DNA from: Rana temporaria | Taxonomy: Eukaryota; Chordata; Amphibia; Anura; Ranidae | Direction: 5' to 3' | DNA: 64,000 bases | Assembly: GCF_905171775.1 (NCBI RefSeq) | Contig: NC_053492.1 | Span: forward strand, 182,974,278-183,038,277 | Shown: in pieces, positions 22,830-33,768 of the stretch | How positions within the stretch are numbered: position 1 is the first letter of the stretch | Layout: each line of letters opens with the position of its first letter | The notes under the pieces: generated by a model | Databases searched by the model: none | What the model was told of the DNA's origin: nothing | The model's input: the letters and a program-made list of their open reading frames with translations, nothing else | Made by a program: the position numbers and the translations under genes

Positions 22830-23440
22830 TGTCACTCTCCCCAATTGTTCATGTTTCAGCAGAGTCTCTGCAGCATCAGTTTGCTGTTACATACCTAGGT
22901 CCAATGCTTGAATCCTTCTCATCTGTGCAACTCCAGAAACATGCCATGGCTCTTTTTCCACCCACATGTTTCGCACTCCTACTGCTGGTTCCTAGGGAGA
23001 AGTGCTGCTGGTCACTTCCTCTCTGGGTATGTCCAGAAAAGTTATTTAAACTACTTAGTGCACTTGGGAGTTGCTTGAGCAAAGACCTCTCTGATTATCT
23101 ATTCCCACTCCTGATACCTGTTCCAGTTCTGACTGATACCTGTTTATGACATCTTCCTTTTTCTGGAGGATGCCTGTTATCTGCCTTCCTTTAACTTTTT
23201 GACTGTTCAACCATAACCACCTTGCATGACAGTTTTCTACCATGCTTAGTTTGTCTTGCTGTCAGCTGTGGCAATTCTAACTGTAATTGAGGGCCTCAAC
23301 CCAGGAGCTGTCTGAGGCAAAGCCCTAAATCCTTGCGGGGTACTCTGGTGGACAACAGATGGTTTCTAAGAGCTTGTGCCTCAGCCCTCTTTAAGGCCTA
23401 CAATTGCCCAGTGACACAGAGGATCCACTACCTTGTGACA
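22830..23440. mobile_element. LTR-like block (TGTCAC...GTGACA)
   Basis: This 611-bp block begins TGTCACTCTCCCC and ends CCTTGTGACA, the TG...CA structure of an LTR. No flanking duplication, coding region or polyadenylation context was established, so this is tentative. Confidence 0.35.
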
Positions 23441-23771
23441 AATCGTTTTGCACCAAATTATTGTCACCTAAATTACATTTATTATCAGGCCAGACAATTA
23501 CATTTTTGCAATTTCATATATAAATACAGTATGGTAATGTTACAAATACTTTATAGTGATGTAGCTACACAGGATAGAAAAAAATACATATATAAATACA
23601 GATACATGTGTCCATCAGTAAAAGTTTATTTTATTTTTATTTATTTTTAAAGTGTATTTTGTGCGTGTACTCGAGAGAGGAGCCGGACTGCAGGAGTTGG
23701 GAGTAGGCAGGCCTCCCCCAGAGGCAATCTGCCACCTTTCTCCATGCCCCGGGTGGCAATGGCGGGTGTGT

Positions 23772-24090
23772 TTTTTTTGCGTAAGTCATCCGTGAACATA
23801 AGTCACGTCCAAGTTTAAAAAATTACGTCCTTGCGACGTCATTTCGTGCAATGCACGGCGGGAAATTTAGAAAACGGAGCATGCGCAGTTCATTCGGCGC
23901 GGGGACGCGCTTCATTTAAATGAATCACGCCCCCTAATCGCCGATTTGAATTCCGCCGCCAGAGATACACTACACCGCCGTAACTTACGGCGCAAATTCG
24001 TTGTGGTTTTGAAACAAAGCCAAGTAAGTTACGGCGGCGTAGCGTATCTTAGATACCCTGCGCCGGTGCCGATCTATGTGGATCTGGCCC
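23772..24090. mobile_element. MITE, family J, partial
   Basis: It shares GTAACTTACGGCG and GGCGTAGCGTATCTTAGATA-type modules with the complete copy at 56532-57179 and ends GATCTGGCCCG. The left end is not clear. Confidence 0.5.
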
Positions 24091-24461
24091 GCTGTGTTTA
24101 AAAAAATAAAAATCATGCATGTGATTAGGTATTCTTTGCAAAGCTCTGGGGATTTTTTTTTTTTTTCAAAAGTGAACAACCTATTTGCCTTTAGTAAATC
24201 TACCTTTTAGGCTAAGTTCTGCTGTGACCAGATTTTTAACGTGATTATGATAGCAAAAGAAAAACCACACAGGTAAGCCATATATTGTTGTCAAGATTTC
24301 TAGAAAGTAGAACAAAAATAATAAATGTCCGCTTGTATGTATCTATTATACACATACAAGTCGACATTGTACAAATTCATCTAGTATCTATGCCTATATT
24401 GTTTTTTTAGGTAATAGGTAAGGGATTCTGTGACCATTGGATGTAATCACTGTGCCATGGG

Positions 24462-24640
24462 AGTGTTCTGTGTGGCCCCCCCCGATTGAGTCCCGCCCTG
24501 TGCACAAAGGCCTCCTGCCTCGGTGGGTGGAAAATCCGGCAACAATTGTCCAATGGAGCGTACGAACGGTCGGATTTTCCGTAACAGGCTGTCATTACAC
24601 AATTCCTGTCTGAAAATCTGATCGTGTGTACGAGGCTCAT
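24462..24640. repeat. Family E-like MITE half
   Basis: The right terminus reads GATCGTGTGTACGAGGC; inverted blocks CCGACCG and AAAATCCG/CGGATTTTCC lie inside. The left terminus was not found. Confidence 0.5.
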
Positions 24641-24825
24641 CCACCATATATTTCTTTTTATAAAGGTGGTTAGCAGTAACACCAAGAAATGAGAAATTCA
24701 ATTACACATACAGATAATACAACAATCATTAATTAAATTATTCCTCTGAAAAGTCCCCTGTAAGGATAGGTCCCTTTGTCTTATATGAAAATTTGATTGG
24801 TTCTCATTCTATGAATCCTAACAAT

Positions 24826-24869
24826 GATATATATATTTATTATTATTATTATTTATTTTATTTATTGTG
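24826..24869. repeat. AT-rich microsatellite (TATTAT)n
   Basis: A simple run of TAT/ATT lies 11 bp beyond the splice donor of exon 24880-24999. Confidence 0.8.
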
Positions 24870-24879
24870 TATGAGTTAC

Positions 24880-24999
24880 CTGTCCTTTTTCTTCCAGCTG
24901 CTTCAGCTCCTTGAGAAGATGTTCTACACGTGATACGCTATCTCCAATGTCTGTGAAAGCAGCTTGAGTGTCCATCAGTGCATCCAGAGTAAGCTTTAG
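24880..24999 (-). CDS. MCF2: MCF2/DBL-type Rho-GEF, spectrin-repeat exon 3 of 6
   Basis: This is a 120-nt exon of exactly 40 codons, phase 0 at both ends. The acceptor ends TTTTACATAG and the donor is GTAACT. It encodes LKLTLDALMDTQ, then FTDIGDSVSRVEHLLKELKQ and LEEKGQ. It continues the spectrin-repeat helix and joins ELLEKAQ in the next exon. The block TDIGDSxxxVEHLL is typical of the MCF2/MCF2L family. Because it is a symmetric phase-0 exon, skipping it would keep the reading frame. It lies between piggyBac-like and MITE-rich introns and shows no sign of decay. Confidence 0.92.
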
Positions 25000-25069
25000 C
25001 TATGTAAAATTAAACAGAGATTAAGTCAGTCCTGTGCAATTACCTTTGTTTATTACAAGATCATAGCTC

Positions 25070-25370
25070 TCAACTGCCCCTCATTTCGATAGAATGTTCC
25101 TCTTTTTAAACAAAATCCTGTCCCTCTTGCCTGCTCATTTGGCCCTCATTTTGGTCTAAAGGTAAAGACCTCCCTAAACATTACTTACCTCCCCAAACTA
25201 TTATATTCACTGAAAATGAATTAGTGGTAAAACAGGTACACATTTTCTTGCATATTCATTCCTTATGATCTACATAACTGGGGGTGGGGGGTGTCAGGGG
25301 TGTGTACTTTGCCAACATACTTTGGGCTAAAGGTGTCCCTTTTTACCATCTCAGAAAGTTAGGAGATTAG
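25070..25370. repeat. Dispersed repeat fragment, unclassified
   Basis: Motifs CTCTCAACTGCCCCTCATTT, GTTCCTCTTT and GTCCCTTTTTACCATCTC look like a common dispersed frog repeat that I cannot classify. No termini were found. Confidence 0.3.
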
Positions 25371-25406
25371 GAGATAGATAAGATTGTTAAAGCAGGATGC
25401 TGATTG

Positions 25407-25622
25407 AGGCCTGGTTCACACCTATGCAGATTGCAGATTGCATATTCCAGATGCATTTTTCAATACACGTTTACGGTCCATTAAAGTCTATGGAACCAAA
25501 AACCAGAAAAAAAAGTCCCTTTCTATAAAATGCACAGATGTGAACGTGATGTTAAATGGACTGTAGTGTGTTTCTGCAAAACTGAAAACGCACAAAAAAA
25601 TGCATAGGTGTGAACCAGGCCT
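25407..25622. mobile_element. MITE, family B
   Basis: Exact inverted termini AGGCCTGGTTCACACCT and AGGTGTGAACCAGGCCT enclose 216 bp. Confidence 0.85.
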
Positions 25623-25720
25623 TAAAACAAGGAGCTACTAAAATTACTTAATACTCTCAGTTAAAAGCTTGCCTATAAATAGAGGTTATTTATAAATTAG
25701 CTTTAACTTCATTATGTTTT

Positions 25721-26584
25721 AGGCTCGATTCACACCTATGCATGTTGCTTTTGAGCATTTTTGCAATGCTTTTTGTGGTGCTTGCTGCGCTTTTTGACGT
25801 GCACTTTTACCACGATTTTACCGCGATTTGCGTATTTTTTTTGTTTGTTTTTTGCCAGTAATTTTTATTTTTTTACATTTCCTTTAACAACCAGCTATAA
25901 ACAGGTTAAAAAAAAACCACAAAATGCAAATCGCGACAAAATCGCGGTACTTGCGTTTTGGATGCAGGTCCATTGAATTCTATTGCATGCAAAACGCTGC
26001 TTTTTGCAGGAAAAAAAGTCCCTGACCCTTTCCAAAAACGCAGAGGCACAAAAAAGCATTGATGTGAACATGTTCCATAGGAAACCATGTTAAAAAAATT
26101 CCCTGCATTTCTGCAAAATGCAAAATGCATCAAAAAAAGCATTAGGCTCGATTCACACCTATGCATGTTGCTTTTGAGCGTTTTTGCAATGCTTTTTGCG
26201 GTGCTTGCTGCGTTTTTTGATGTGCGTTTTTACTGCGATTTTACCGTGATTTGGTTTTGTTTTTTTTAGCCAGTAATTTTTATTTTTTTTACATTTCCTT
26301 TAACAACCAGCTATAAACAGGTTAAAAAAAACGCAAATCGCGGCAAAATCACGGTACTTGCGTTTTGGATGCAGGTCCATTGAATTCTATTGCATGCAAA
26401 ACGCTGCTTTTTGCAGGAAAAAAAGTCCCTGACCCTTTCCAAAAACGCAGAGGCACAAAAAAGCATTGATGTGAACATGTTCCATAGGAAACCATGTTAA
26501 AAAATTTCCCTGCATTTCTGCAAAATGCAAAATGCATCAAAAAAAGCATTAGTGTGAATGGAGCCTTAGTGTGAATGGAGCCTT
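25721..26584. mobile_element. Two family B MITEs, one nested in the other
   Basis: An outer copy (25721-26143 plus 26568-26584) is interrupted by a second, about 95 percent identical copy (26144-26567). Each starts AGGCTCGATTCACACCTATG and ends AGTGTGAATGGAGCCTT. The end motif therefore appears twice in a row at 26551-26567 and 26568-26584, showing that the second copy entered just before the first one's terminal repeat. Confidence 0.85.
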
Positions 26585-26586
26585 AA

Positions 26587-27070
26587 GTAGGATTGTCCCG
26601 ATACCAATACAGATACCAAGTATTTCCAGGAGTACTTGTACTCGTGCAAATGCTCCCGATGCCTATTCCGATACCTGGACACGTGCGCTTTTACCACGAT
26701 TTTACCGCGATTTGCGTATTTTTTTTGTTTGTTTTTTGCCAGTAATTTTTATTTTTTTACATTTCCTTTAACAACCAGCTATAAACAGGTTAAAAAAAAC
26801 CCACAAAATTCAAATCGCGACAAAATCGCGGTACTTGCGTTTTGGATGCAGGTCCATTGAATTCTATTGCATACTCGTGCAAATGCTCCCGATGCCTATT
26901 CCGATACCTGGACACTCAGGAACAATTGGTGCAGTGACGGGGAAGTTATAATCAGCGATCTCCCTATGTGGCTTTCAATAAAGCAGATGAAAGCCACGGA
27001 GGGGAGAGGAGGAGAAGCACACAGAGAGATTGCTGATTATAACTTCCCCCACCGCCACACCAATTGTTCC
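26587..27070. mobile_element. hAT-type MITE (TAGGATTGTCC end) with a copied segment and foldback
   Basis: The left end TAGGATTGTCCCGATACC matches the hAT MITE at 62730-63335. A 190-bp piece of the neighbouring family B MITE is embedded at 26683-26872 between two copies of a 43-bp sequence. To the right is a hairpin with arms GAAGTTATAATCAGCGATCT and AGATTGCTGATTATAACTTC (about 26920-27070). No right terminal repeat was seen. Confidence 0.6.
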
Positions 27071-27846
27071 CGAGTGTCCCCTGTATCCTTCTCCAGCTCC
27101 CCTCTGTGTTCTTCAGTGCGCTCCTCCAGTCCCCCCATCCTCCTCCGGTCCCCTTCTGTGCGCTCCTACGGTTTACCTCCCCCATCATCCTCTTCTCCGC
27201 CTCCGTGAACTCTCCAGTTCTCCCCTCATCCTCCGCCCCCGCCCCAGATGTTTCAGGATGGAGAGTGGAGGAAGGATCCGGTAAATCTGTCATTTACCGG
27301 CTCCTTCCTTTTCTGAATGAAAAGAGTCAGTGATCACTGACTCTGTTCATTCATAACTGAGCATAGTAAACTGTGTTTAAGAGGCTTCAGTTTATGAATG
27401 GAGAGGAGCCTCTGTCTCCTCTCCATTAATTTTCAATGCAGCTGAGGCTGCTGAGAAAGGGACTGGGAATCTCTATCCTCAGTCCCTTTCCCTGTCTCAA
27501 AGGGGAGACATTGTAATAAATAAATATTAAAAAGTAAAATTGTAAAAATAATAAAAAGTATAATAAAATAAACACTGACTGTCCACTCCTCCCTCCAAAA
27601 AAAGAAAGCATTGTAAAAATAAAATATATAAATGTCCTTGCAGACACCTACTTAAAAAATATGCATATCTCTGCACATGGTGTGAACAAGCCTACGCAAG
27701 CCAAATCCCTGCATTTTATTCAATCAGTCCTTATGCACATAAGCTGTGAGCAAAGCCTAAAAGTACTATACATAATGGCAAAATAGAAAAACAAAATATG
27801 CGGTATACATCTTCAATTGATGCTCATTTCCTGGTCTTTTATCTCC
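27071..27846. other. Intronic sequence with short inverted repeats
   Basis: Local inverted repeats occur around GGAGAGGAG/CTCCTCTCC (27400-27425) and CCCAGTCCCTT/AAGGGACTGGG (27455-27490). No element boundary or exon was detected. Confidence 0.35.
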
Positions 27847-27850
27847 TTAA

Positions 27851-28455
27851 CTACTTCCTGATGCGCTTGTGTCACCCAGACACGCGCATCTCAGATCAGC
27901 AGGAGGGCTCTGTGATTGGCCCTCCTGATCACATGACGGCCATGTCCAATTATGGCCATCATGTGATGTAAACAGTTGCTAGGCGATTGGCTCTCCTCTC
28001 CTCATACCGAAGTTGTCGGTGAGGAGAGGAGAGCGGATCGCTGCAGCCGGCTGGTGATCAGTGAGTATGAGCTGTTTTTTACAGCTTTTTACTCACTGAT
28101 CACCAGTCTAGTGTCACACACAGTGTAAAACACACAAAGTAAACAAACATGTCCCCAAAACACATGTCCCCAAAACACCTGTCCCCCACATATGTCCCAG
28201 TAAAATCATATGTCCCAATGATCATTTGCACACATATGTCCATGATCACCTGCGCACATCTGTACATGATCATCTGCGTACATCTGTCCGTGATCACACA
28301 AACCAATTAATATACACTTAACAGGATTTTTTTTTACCAAAAACATGTAGCAGAATACATTTTGGCCTAAATGTATGACAAAATTAGATTTTATTGGATT
28401 TCTTCTAAAATAGAAAGAAGAAAATATATATATTTTTTTTCAAATTTCCACTCTT
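27851..28455. mobile_element. piggyBac-type TTAA MITE (family A), right end missing
   Basis: TTAA at 27847-27850 is followed by CTACTTCCTGATGCG. It includes the hairpin CTGGTGATCAGTGAG with CTCACTGATCACCAG (28050-28107) and a short tandem array of ACATGTCCCCAAA/CATATGTCCA units at 28145-28290. The family's right terminus is absent; sequence changes to the hairpin element at 28458. Confidence 0.65.
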
Positions 28456-28457
28456 TT

Positions 28458-28578
28458 CGTAAGCGCAAGCAGAATAAGCCCTCTGCAGGGACTAGATGGT
28501 CTCCCGTGTCACGGAGGATTTTGGTAACACGGGAGACCAACTAGTCCCTGCAGAGGGCTTATTCTGCTTGCGCGTACG
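28458..28578. repeat. Near-perfect hairpin, 52-bp arms, 17-nt loop
   Basis: Arms 28458-28509 and 28527-28578 are complementary apart from two positions; the loop is CACGGAGGATTTTGGTA. The arm core is GCAGAATAAGCCCTCTGCAG. It lies between the truncated family A MITE and T-rich sequence. Confidence 0.9.
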
Positions 28579-29670
28579 ACCTTGCCCTTTAGGGGGTCCA
28601 CCAGTTTGGGTAAGGGTTCCCACATACAGAGTGGGATTCTTTCTTCCGATTGAGAACTTCCCTCCCTTTTCCTCCTCTTCTTTTTTCTGGTGAAGGTGGA
28701 TAGAATCTGGAACTTATTGCCTCAACGGACAAACTATTTTCATCATCTTTTTTTCACAATTAATACATTTTTATTTTATTTTTGATATATGGACTTGATT
28801 GTGTGTTTATTATTTGTACATTTTTGTTTCACCACATATGTCATTTATTCTTTGTGATTTTTCATATATTTATAAGCGCAACTTATGTTTTTATATTTTT
28901 GTTATGCCATAGAGATATTTGATGGTTTTTGTTGCAGCTGTATACGGATGTTTTTTTCTCTAGCGCGGTATATTTCCATTTTACCTATATAGTGTGAATA
29001 ATCCCTAAATGTCATCAGACATGGCACTGAGCTAATGTCATTCCTTCATAATAAAAGTATATAAAAAAATACATTTACTCTTAGTCCATATTTTCTGGAT
29101 TAGTCATGGAAAGATGAATCTAACTATTTAAACATTTTGGAATTTTGTTTGGTAAGTTGTTCTCTTCCAAATTTAATGGAAAATGTAAGTTTGTTTAAAC
29201 TTTTGATATGCAATATTTGAATTCTATACATGTCAGTTTGTAATTTGATATCATTAAAATGACTTTCCATTTCAGTGTGCAACCACTAATAACATATTAA
29301 CTGCCAAAATTTCTTAAGCATATCTCTCAAGAAACCAAAACAAAAGAGGCCAACAAACAGACGGGATTTACCAGAATGGTTTCCCTTGTTCATGTATTTG
29401 GATTACTGTCCTTCCTGGAAGTTTGGTAACTCAAATAACAGCCAACCCCAGAAAGATTTTTTACGGAACAGAAAATTCACCTTTGTTGACATACTTACAG
29501 CTCATATTCACGCCAACAGAAGTGAATGTTTGTTTATTACAGCTTTGAAAGTTGTGTGCTTTAGTTATAGCAAAACGCCCTACTACAATATTGATACAAC
29601 TTTACCTGAGGATTCACATATATTTCCAATTGAATCCAATTAGTCTGAATCCTGGGTGAAAGCTCTTTGA
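28579..29670. other. Intronic sequence, T-rich, possible retroposon tail
   Basis: 28730-28990 is T-rich with AAGCGCAACTTATG and CTAGCGCGGTATATT motifs that look like an old retroposon 3' region. Nothing else is recognised. Confidence 0.3.
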
Positions 29671-29707
29671 CAAAAAAAAAAAAATATATATATATATATA
29701 TATAGAT
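29671..29707. repeat. Poly-A followed by (TA)n microsatellite
   Basis: About 13 A then roughly 9 TA units. Confidence 0.9.
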
Positions 29708-29952
29708 ATGTTCCCTGTTCAGTTTACTTCAACAAATGCACTTGAGTAGCCTCATAATCCATAGAGAGGATGTAAGTATAAGGATGCACAATAAAGTTTG
29801 CAAACCTTGCATACAAGATCCACTCTAAAGAGAATATCCAAAATTGGCATTGGCCAAGCATGAAACAGACCATAATAACAACATGCACAAAGTAAAAGCC
29901 CCTACAGTACTGGATAGAGTTTGGCAAGATTAAAACCTTTGACAGGTTTATA

Positions 29953-29970
29953 GTGGGGGGGGGGGGGGGT
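29953..29970. repeat. Poly-G run
   Basis: An uninterrupted G tract of about 15, preceded by TATAGT. Confidence 0.8.
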
Positions 29971-30019
29971 TGTACCTCCATTAGGAGATGGTCCCTCTCT
30001 TCATGAGTGGTCACTGTGA

Positions 30020-30290
30020 AGCCTCATACACACGACCGAGGAACTCGACAGGCGAAACACACCGTTTTCCTCGTCAAGTTCCTTGTTAGGCTGTCGAGGA
30101 AATCGACAAGCCAATTTTCTCCATTCCCGTCAAGGAAATAGAGAACTTGCTCTCTTTTTGGCTCGTCGAGTTTCTCGGCAGTTTCCTCAACGAAAATGTA
30201 CACACGACCGATTTCCTCGGCAAAAAAAAATATCTCCCAGCAAGTTTCTTTCTGGTTTTTGCCGAGAAACTCGGTCGTGTGTACGAGGCC
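30020..30290. mobile_element. Palindromic MITE, family E
   Basis: Termini GCCTCATACACACGACCGAG and CTCGGTCGTGTGTACGAGGC are near-perfect inverted repeats, with GAGGAACTCGAC-type arms. Confidence 0.85.
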
Positions 30291-30392
30291 TGACAAAAAA
30301 TTATGTGAAATTTTCCATCTGCAGATATAGCAGCAATAAACACCTGACAGAAGTTCTAATCTTTCTCAATTTATTTTAATTGTAGAGACAAT

Positions 30393-30627
30393 GGGGGTTA
30401 TTTACGAAAGACAAATCCACTTTGCACTACAAGTGCAAACTACAAGTGCAAAGTGCACTAGAAATTGCACTGAAAGTGCACGTGGAAGTGCAGTCGCTGT
30501 AAATCTGAGAGGTAGATCTGAAATGAGGGGAAGCTCTGCTGATTTTATCATCCAATCATGTGCAAGCTAAAATGCTGTTTTTTATTTTCCTTGCATGTCC
30601 CCCTCAGATTTACAGTGACTGCACTTT
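30393..30627. mobile_element. MITE, family H, right end truncated
   Basis: It is about 95 percent identical to the left three quarters of 19107-19420, starting GGGGGTTATTTACGAAAG. It stops within GACTGCACTTTCAAT. Confidence 0.8.
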
Positions 30628-31299
30628 CAATAATTTTAATAAATTAGTTATTTGGATGCCTGCGCAATGAGCGTTCCTTTCTTTTGCATGAATGTGGATA
30701 TTGGAGCTTAACCATTGAAAACCTTGATTGAATGGAAGAAGTTTCTGAGACCTTTTGCCTAATGTGAAGTGGGTCAGAATAGCTTCTGTGGAGTGAATCG
30801 ATTGATGCAGTTGGATCGCTGGTGTCGTTACCCAATACATTCATTGCGTGTACCCTTTACACTGATGGTAAGAGTCAGTATTAGTGGGTGCTGGTGGTGG
30901 CTATCTTATTGATTCTTATTTGGAATTATTTAGTGGTGGACTTTGTTTCAATCGTCCTCAACAGCTCATCATCGATGAACTTTATTATTTACACCCAATA
31001 GCGCTGCACCTGTTTTTCTACTACTTTTTTACTGCATGCAATTTTTCTTTTCTTTTTTGTGACTTGACTTTCACTCCCGTTTTATGCGGTATTTACTGAG
31101 CGTTTTTGCTTTATGCAGTAAATACCACATTAAGGAGTAGTGAGAAAGTGGTAGTAGTGGGAAAACACCTAAATACCGCATGCAATCTGGTTCTGTGAAT
31201 GGAGCCCACTGTTCAGAATCAAGAGGAAGCAGCGTCTAAGTGACAGCAAGTAGAAGATTCTGCCTGCCACATATTGCAAATGTTATTAATTTGTTTTCA
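30628..31299. other. Intronic sequence with one hairpin
   Basis: A hairpin is formed by TTATGCGGTATTTA and TAAATACCGCAT (31082-31184). Otherwise nothing is recognised. Confidence 0.35.
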
Positions 31300-31620
31300 G
31301 CCAACCTCTGTGATCAAAGATCATTGACTTTACTAAACTCTGCTTTACATTGTTGTAAGGCAGGCTCCCTAGCCTGGATCTACACCTTATCTATTAGCTC
31401 CTTGGCAGTAAACAATGCCACATCCAAAAAGATGTGCAGATAAGGCTCAGAAGGACCCATCAGGCATAGCTGAGGTCTAGTTGCACCCATGATGTCATTC
31501 AAAAAGGTTATTTCCTTCTAGTATGTTTGGGCAGGACCAGAACAGATGGAAATATGAGCCAGAAACCCCTTGCCATTTAGTGCATAAGAGGTTATAAAAA
31601 GGATTGTATTTTGCTAGATG
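31300..31620 (-). pseudogene. Decayed L1 ORF2 C-terminal fragment
   Basis: Minus-strand translation, over shifting frames, gives FWSCPNILEGNNLFE, then SAHLFGCGIVYCQGAN. This has the WxCPxI...W layout of the region after the L1 zinc knuckle. There are several stops, and only weak similarity to the intact L1. Confidence 0.4.
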
Positions 31621-31784
31621 AATTGGCATCAAATAGATACAACCCTTGTTCATTTTACTTAACCAAAATAGTTTTATTTTACATTGTGTACTGTCAGAAA
31701 AAATGTTCTCTCCTTTACCCCTTTATGGAGTGGGTGTATGGGATTGTATTGTGTTTTTTTATTTTGTTTGTTTATTTTTTTGTG

Positions 31785-31849
31785 GTTGAACTGGATGGAC
31801 TTGTGTCTTTTTTCAACCTGACTAACTATGTAACTATGTAACTATGTAA
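31785..31849 (+). repeat. Retroposon tail (TTGAACTGGATGGACTTGTG type) with TATGTAAC repeats
   Basis: GTTGAACTGGATGGACTTGT is followed by TTTTTTCAACCTGAC and three TATGTAAC units, a tail I recognise as widespread in amphibian genomes. A second copy is at 54487-54535. Confidence 0.6.
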
Positions 31850-31889
31850 TCCCTCTATTTACCTCAACCAAGAAGAGTCCTGATTATCC

Positions 31890-32054
31890 TCCCACCTAGC
31901 TTCGTAAAAGATTCATGTCACTGCGTTCTTGACGTTCGCAATTTCAGACACCATTTGTGTGACCGTGTGTGCGCAAGCCAAGTTTGATGGAAATTCCGTC
32001 TGAAAAAAATCCACGGTTGTTGTTGTCGGAAATTGCGATCGTGTGTACGTGGCA
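31890..32054. repeat. Family E-type MITE, right half
   Basis: It ends GATCGTGTGTACGTGGCA. Arms contain GAAATTCCGTCTGA and TTTCAGAC inverted motifs. The left terminus was not found. Confidence 0.5.
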
Positions 32055-32392
32055 TAACACTTTAGGCTGGCTACATACACTAATAGAATTTGGTTTGGAA
32101 TGTTTTGTTTTAAGAACATTTGTTTGATTTTCCAATCATAGTGGGATCATTGACATTTGTTTTCGACCACAGTGGTGAAAAAAACTCAAAGGAGCAGGAT
32201 GGAAAATTGTTCTTGAAAATAAACTAGTGTACGGCTTATCGGGTACCTGTAATCAGGTATCTGGTTAATCATTGTACTCTTTTTTTTATGTGTCCTATTT
32301 ATGTGATCAGCGAAGATGAGACAAAGAAAACAAATACATCCCTATACTAAAGGCCAATAGATGATAGGCAGTGCTAGACAGAACATATCTAT

Positions 32393-32479
32393 GGGGAGCA
32401 TTTACTAAAGGCAAATAGACTGTTGCACTCTGCATCTTTGCAAAGTTCACAGTCTATTTGCCTTTAGTAAATCAACCCC
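32393..32479. mobile_element. Minimal 87-bp MITE, family H
   Basis: Arms GCATTTACTAAAGGCAAATA and TATTTGCCTTTAGTAAATC leave almost no interior. It is a deletion derivative of the family at 19107. Confidence 0.75.
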
Positions 32480-32975
32480 TCTATGTGTCCATTATTACCA
32501 TACTAAAGAAGTATACATCATACTTTTACATCAATGGAAGCTAAAACTAAAGCTCTACTGAACAGCTAGTGACCCTGTTGCTAAGCTGCTAGTCAACAGA
32601 GGACAGGTATTTGCATAATGCTCTAAATAAACCTGTAGTCAGACTGCTTTAAGGAATGCGAGAATAATTGAGAGAATAATAAAGAGAATAATTGATTGTA
32701 AGCTGGTAATCTTGGTTTCTAAGTTATTAATACCAATGGCAACAATTCATGCGTATGTATCTATAATTATGGGTGTCATTCTTTGCTGTTGATGGTTACC
32801 AAAGGCATGAAAAGAATACTTACCATGTCATATGCTTCTTGAGATAATCTCCTATTGACTTTGTTTACTGTAGGTAGCAATGAGTGACAAACACTATACC
32901 AATGCATATCTATATTGTTTGAATAAAGTGACTTTCTGGCTCTGCCACATACTGTGACTGTGAGTGTGCTATATG

Positions 32976-33028
32976 ATGGCTTCTCTGCCTTTTGGCTAAG
33001 ATCAAGTGTAATATCTGTTCTTATCAGT
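32976..33028 (+). pseudogene. U2 snRNA 5' domain (pseudo), head of a retroposon
   Basis: The 53 bases align to U2 snRNA nucleotides 1-53, including CCTTTTGGCTAAGATCAAGT and ATCTGTTCTTATCAGT. I see three substitutions (positions 3, 11 and 36). Position 36 lies in the branch-point-pairing GTAGTA, which reads GTAATA here, so it would be impaired as a spliceosomal RNA. The match stops before the U2 Sm site, and unrelated sequence follows. Confidence 0.85.
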
Positions 33029-33604
33029 GATATATTAGGGCCCGGGAATAAATTCTCCCCAGGAAAGCTGGAAGGGTCCATTATCTCCTAGTTCGAGCAG
33101 GCTACCTTGTCTGGCCATTGGCTGGGAAGGCAGAGAGTCTGCGGTGTCTGTGCTCTCTGGGAGGGGTCACCCCAGAGGTGCTCTTAGTAAAACTTGGGTG
33201 TGGGAACCCACGGTGTGAAAAGATCATATGGTCACAGCTCCAAACACTTTTTCTGCACTTGCGCCATCAGGGCTGGGCCTTCTGGCTTAAGTCTGGGGCC
33301 ATTTTTGCTTACCAGGCCTCAGGGTCTAGCCACTTTATTATTGTTATTTATTTTTCTCCCACGTTTGTCACTTTTTCACTTTTGTGTGTGTTTTAACTGG
33401 ATGAAGGGTGTGAGTCCTCTGGCTTACCCTGACGTCTAGGGGGAAGATGTGAGGCCCTCAAGTACCTTCCTCCCCTGCTTCTGGGGGGGGTCTCTCTTTG
33501 GGAGAGCTCCCCTGACCTATTATTGGAGGATGGCTTTGGCTGTCCAAGGAGAACAGGGTCTGCCAGGCCTTCTGGCTAGGCAGACCATGTAAACCTATGT
33601 CCCC

Positions 33605-33768
33605 TCATTGAGGTCATTTACCTGACTATGCATATGTGATACATGTTCTTTTGGTGTCCTTCCGATTCTAGTATGGACTTGTACACTCAATAGACAGATG
33701 TTATTCCTGACCTATGTTTTGTCGAAATGTTTTACAAATGCTTGTGACTCAATAAAACAGATTCAGCA
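33605..33768 (+). mobile_element. 5'-truncated LINE tail inserted in the U2-headed element
   Basis: It is flanked by exact 14-bp direct repeats AAACCTATGTCCCC at 33591-33604 and 33769-33782. It ends with an AATAAAAC signal. Length and target duplication fit a short TPRT insertion; the LINE family is not identified. Confidence 0.75.

Noticed and set aside
32976..33028. Functional U2 snRNA gene
   Set aside because: Only the first 53 nt match, the branch-point-pairing motif is changed, and the Sm site and 3' stem-loops are missing.
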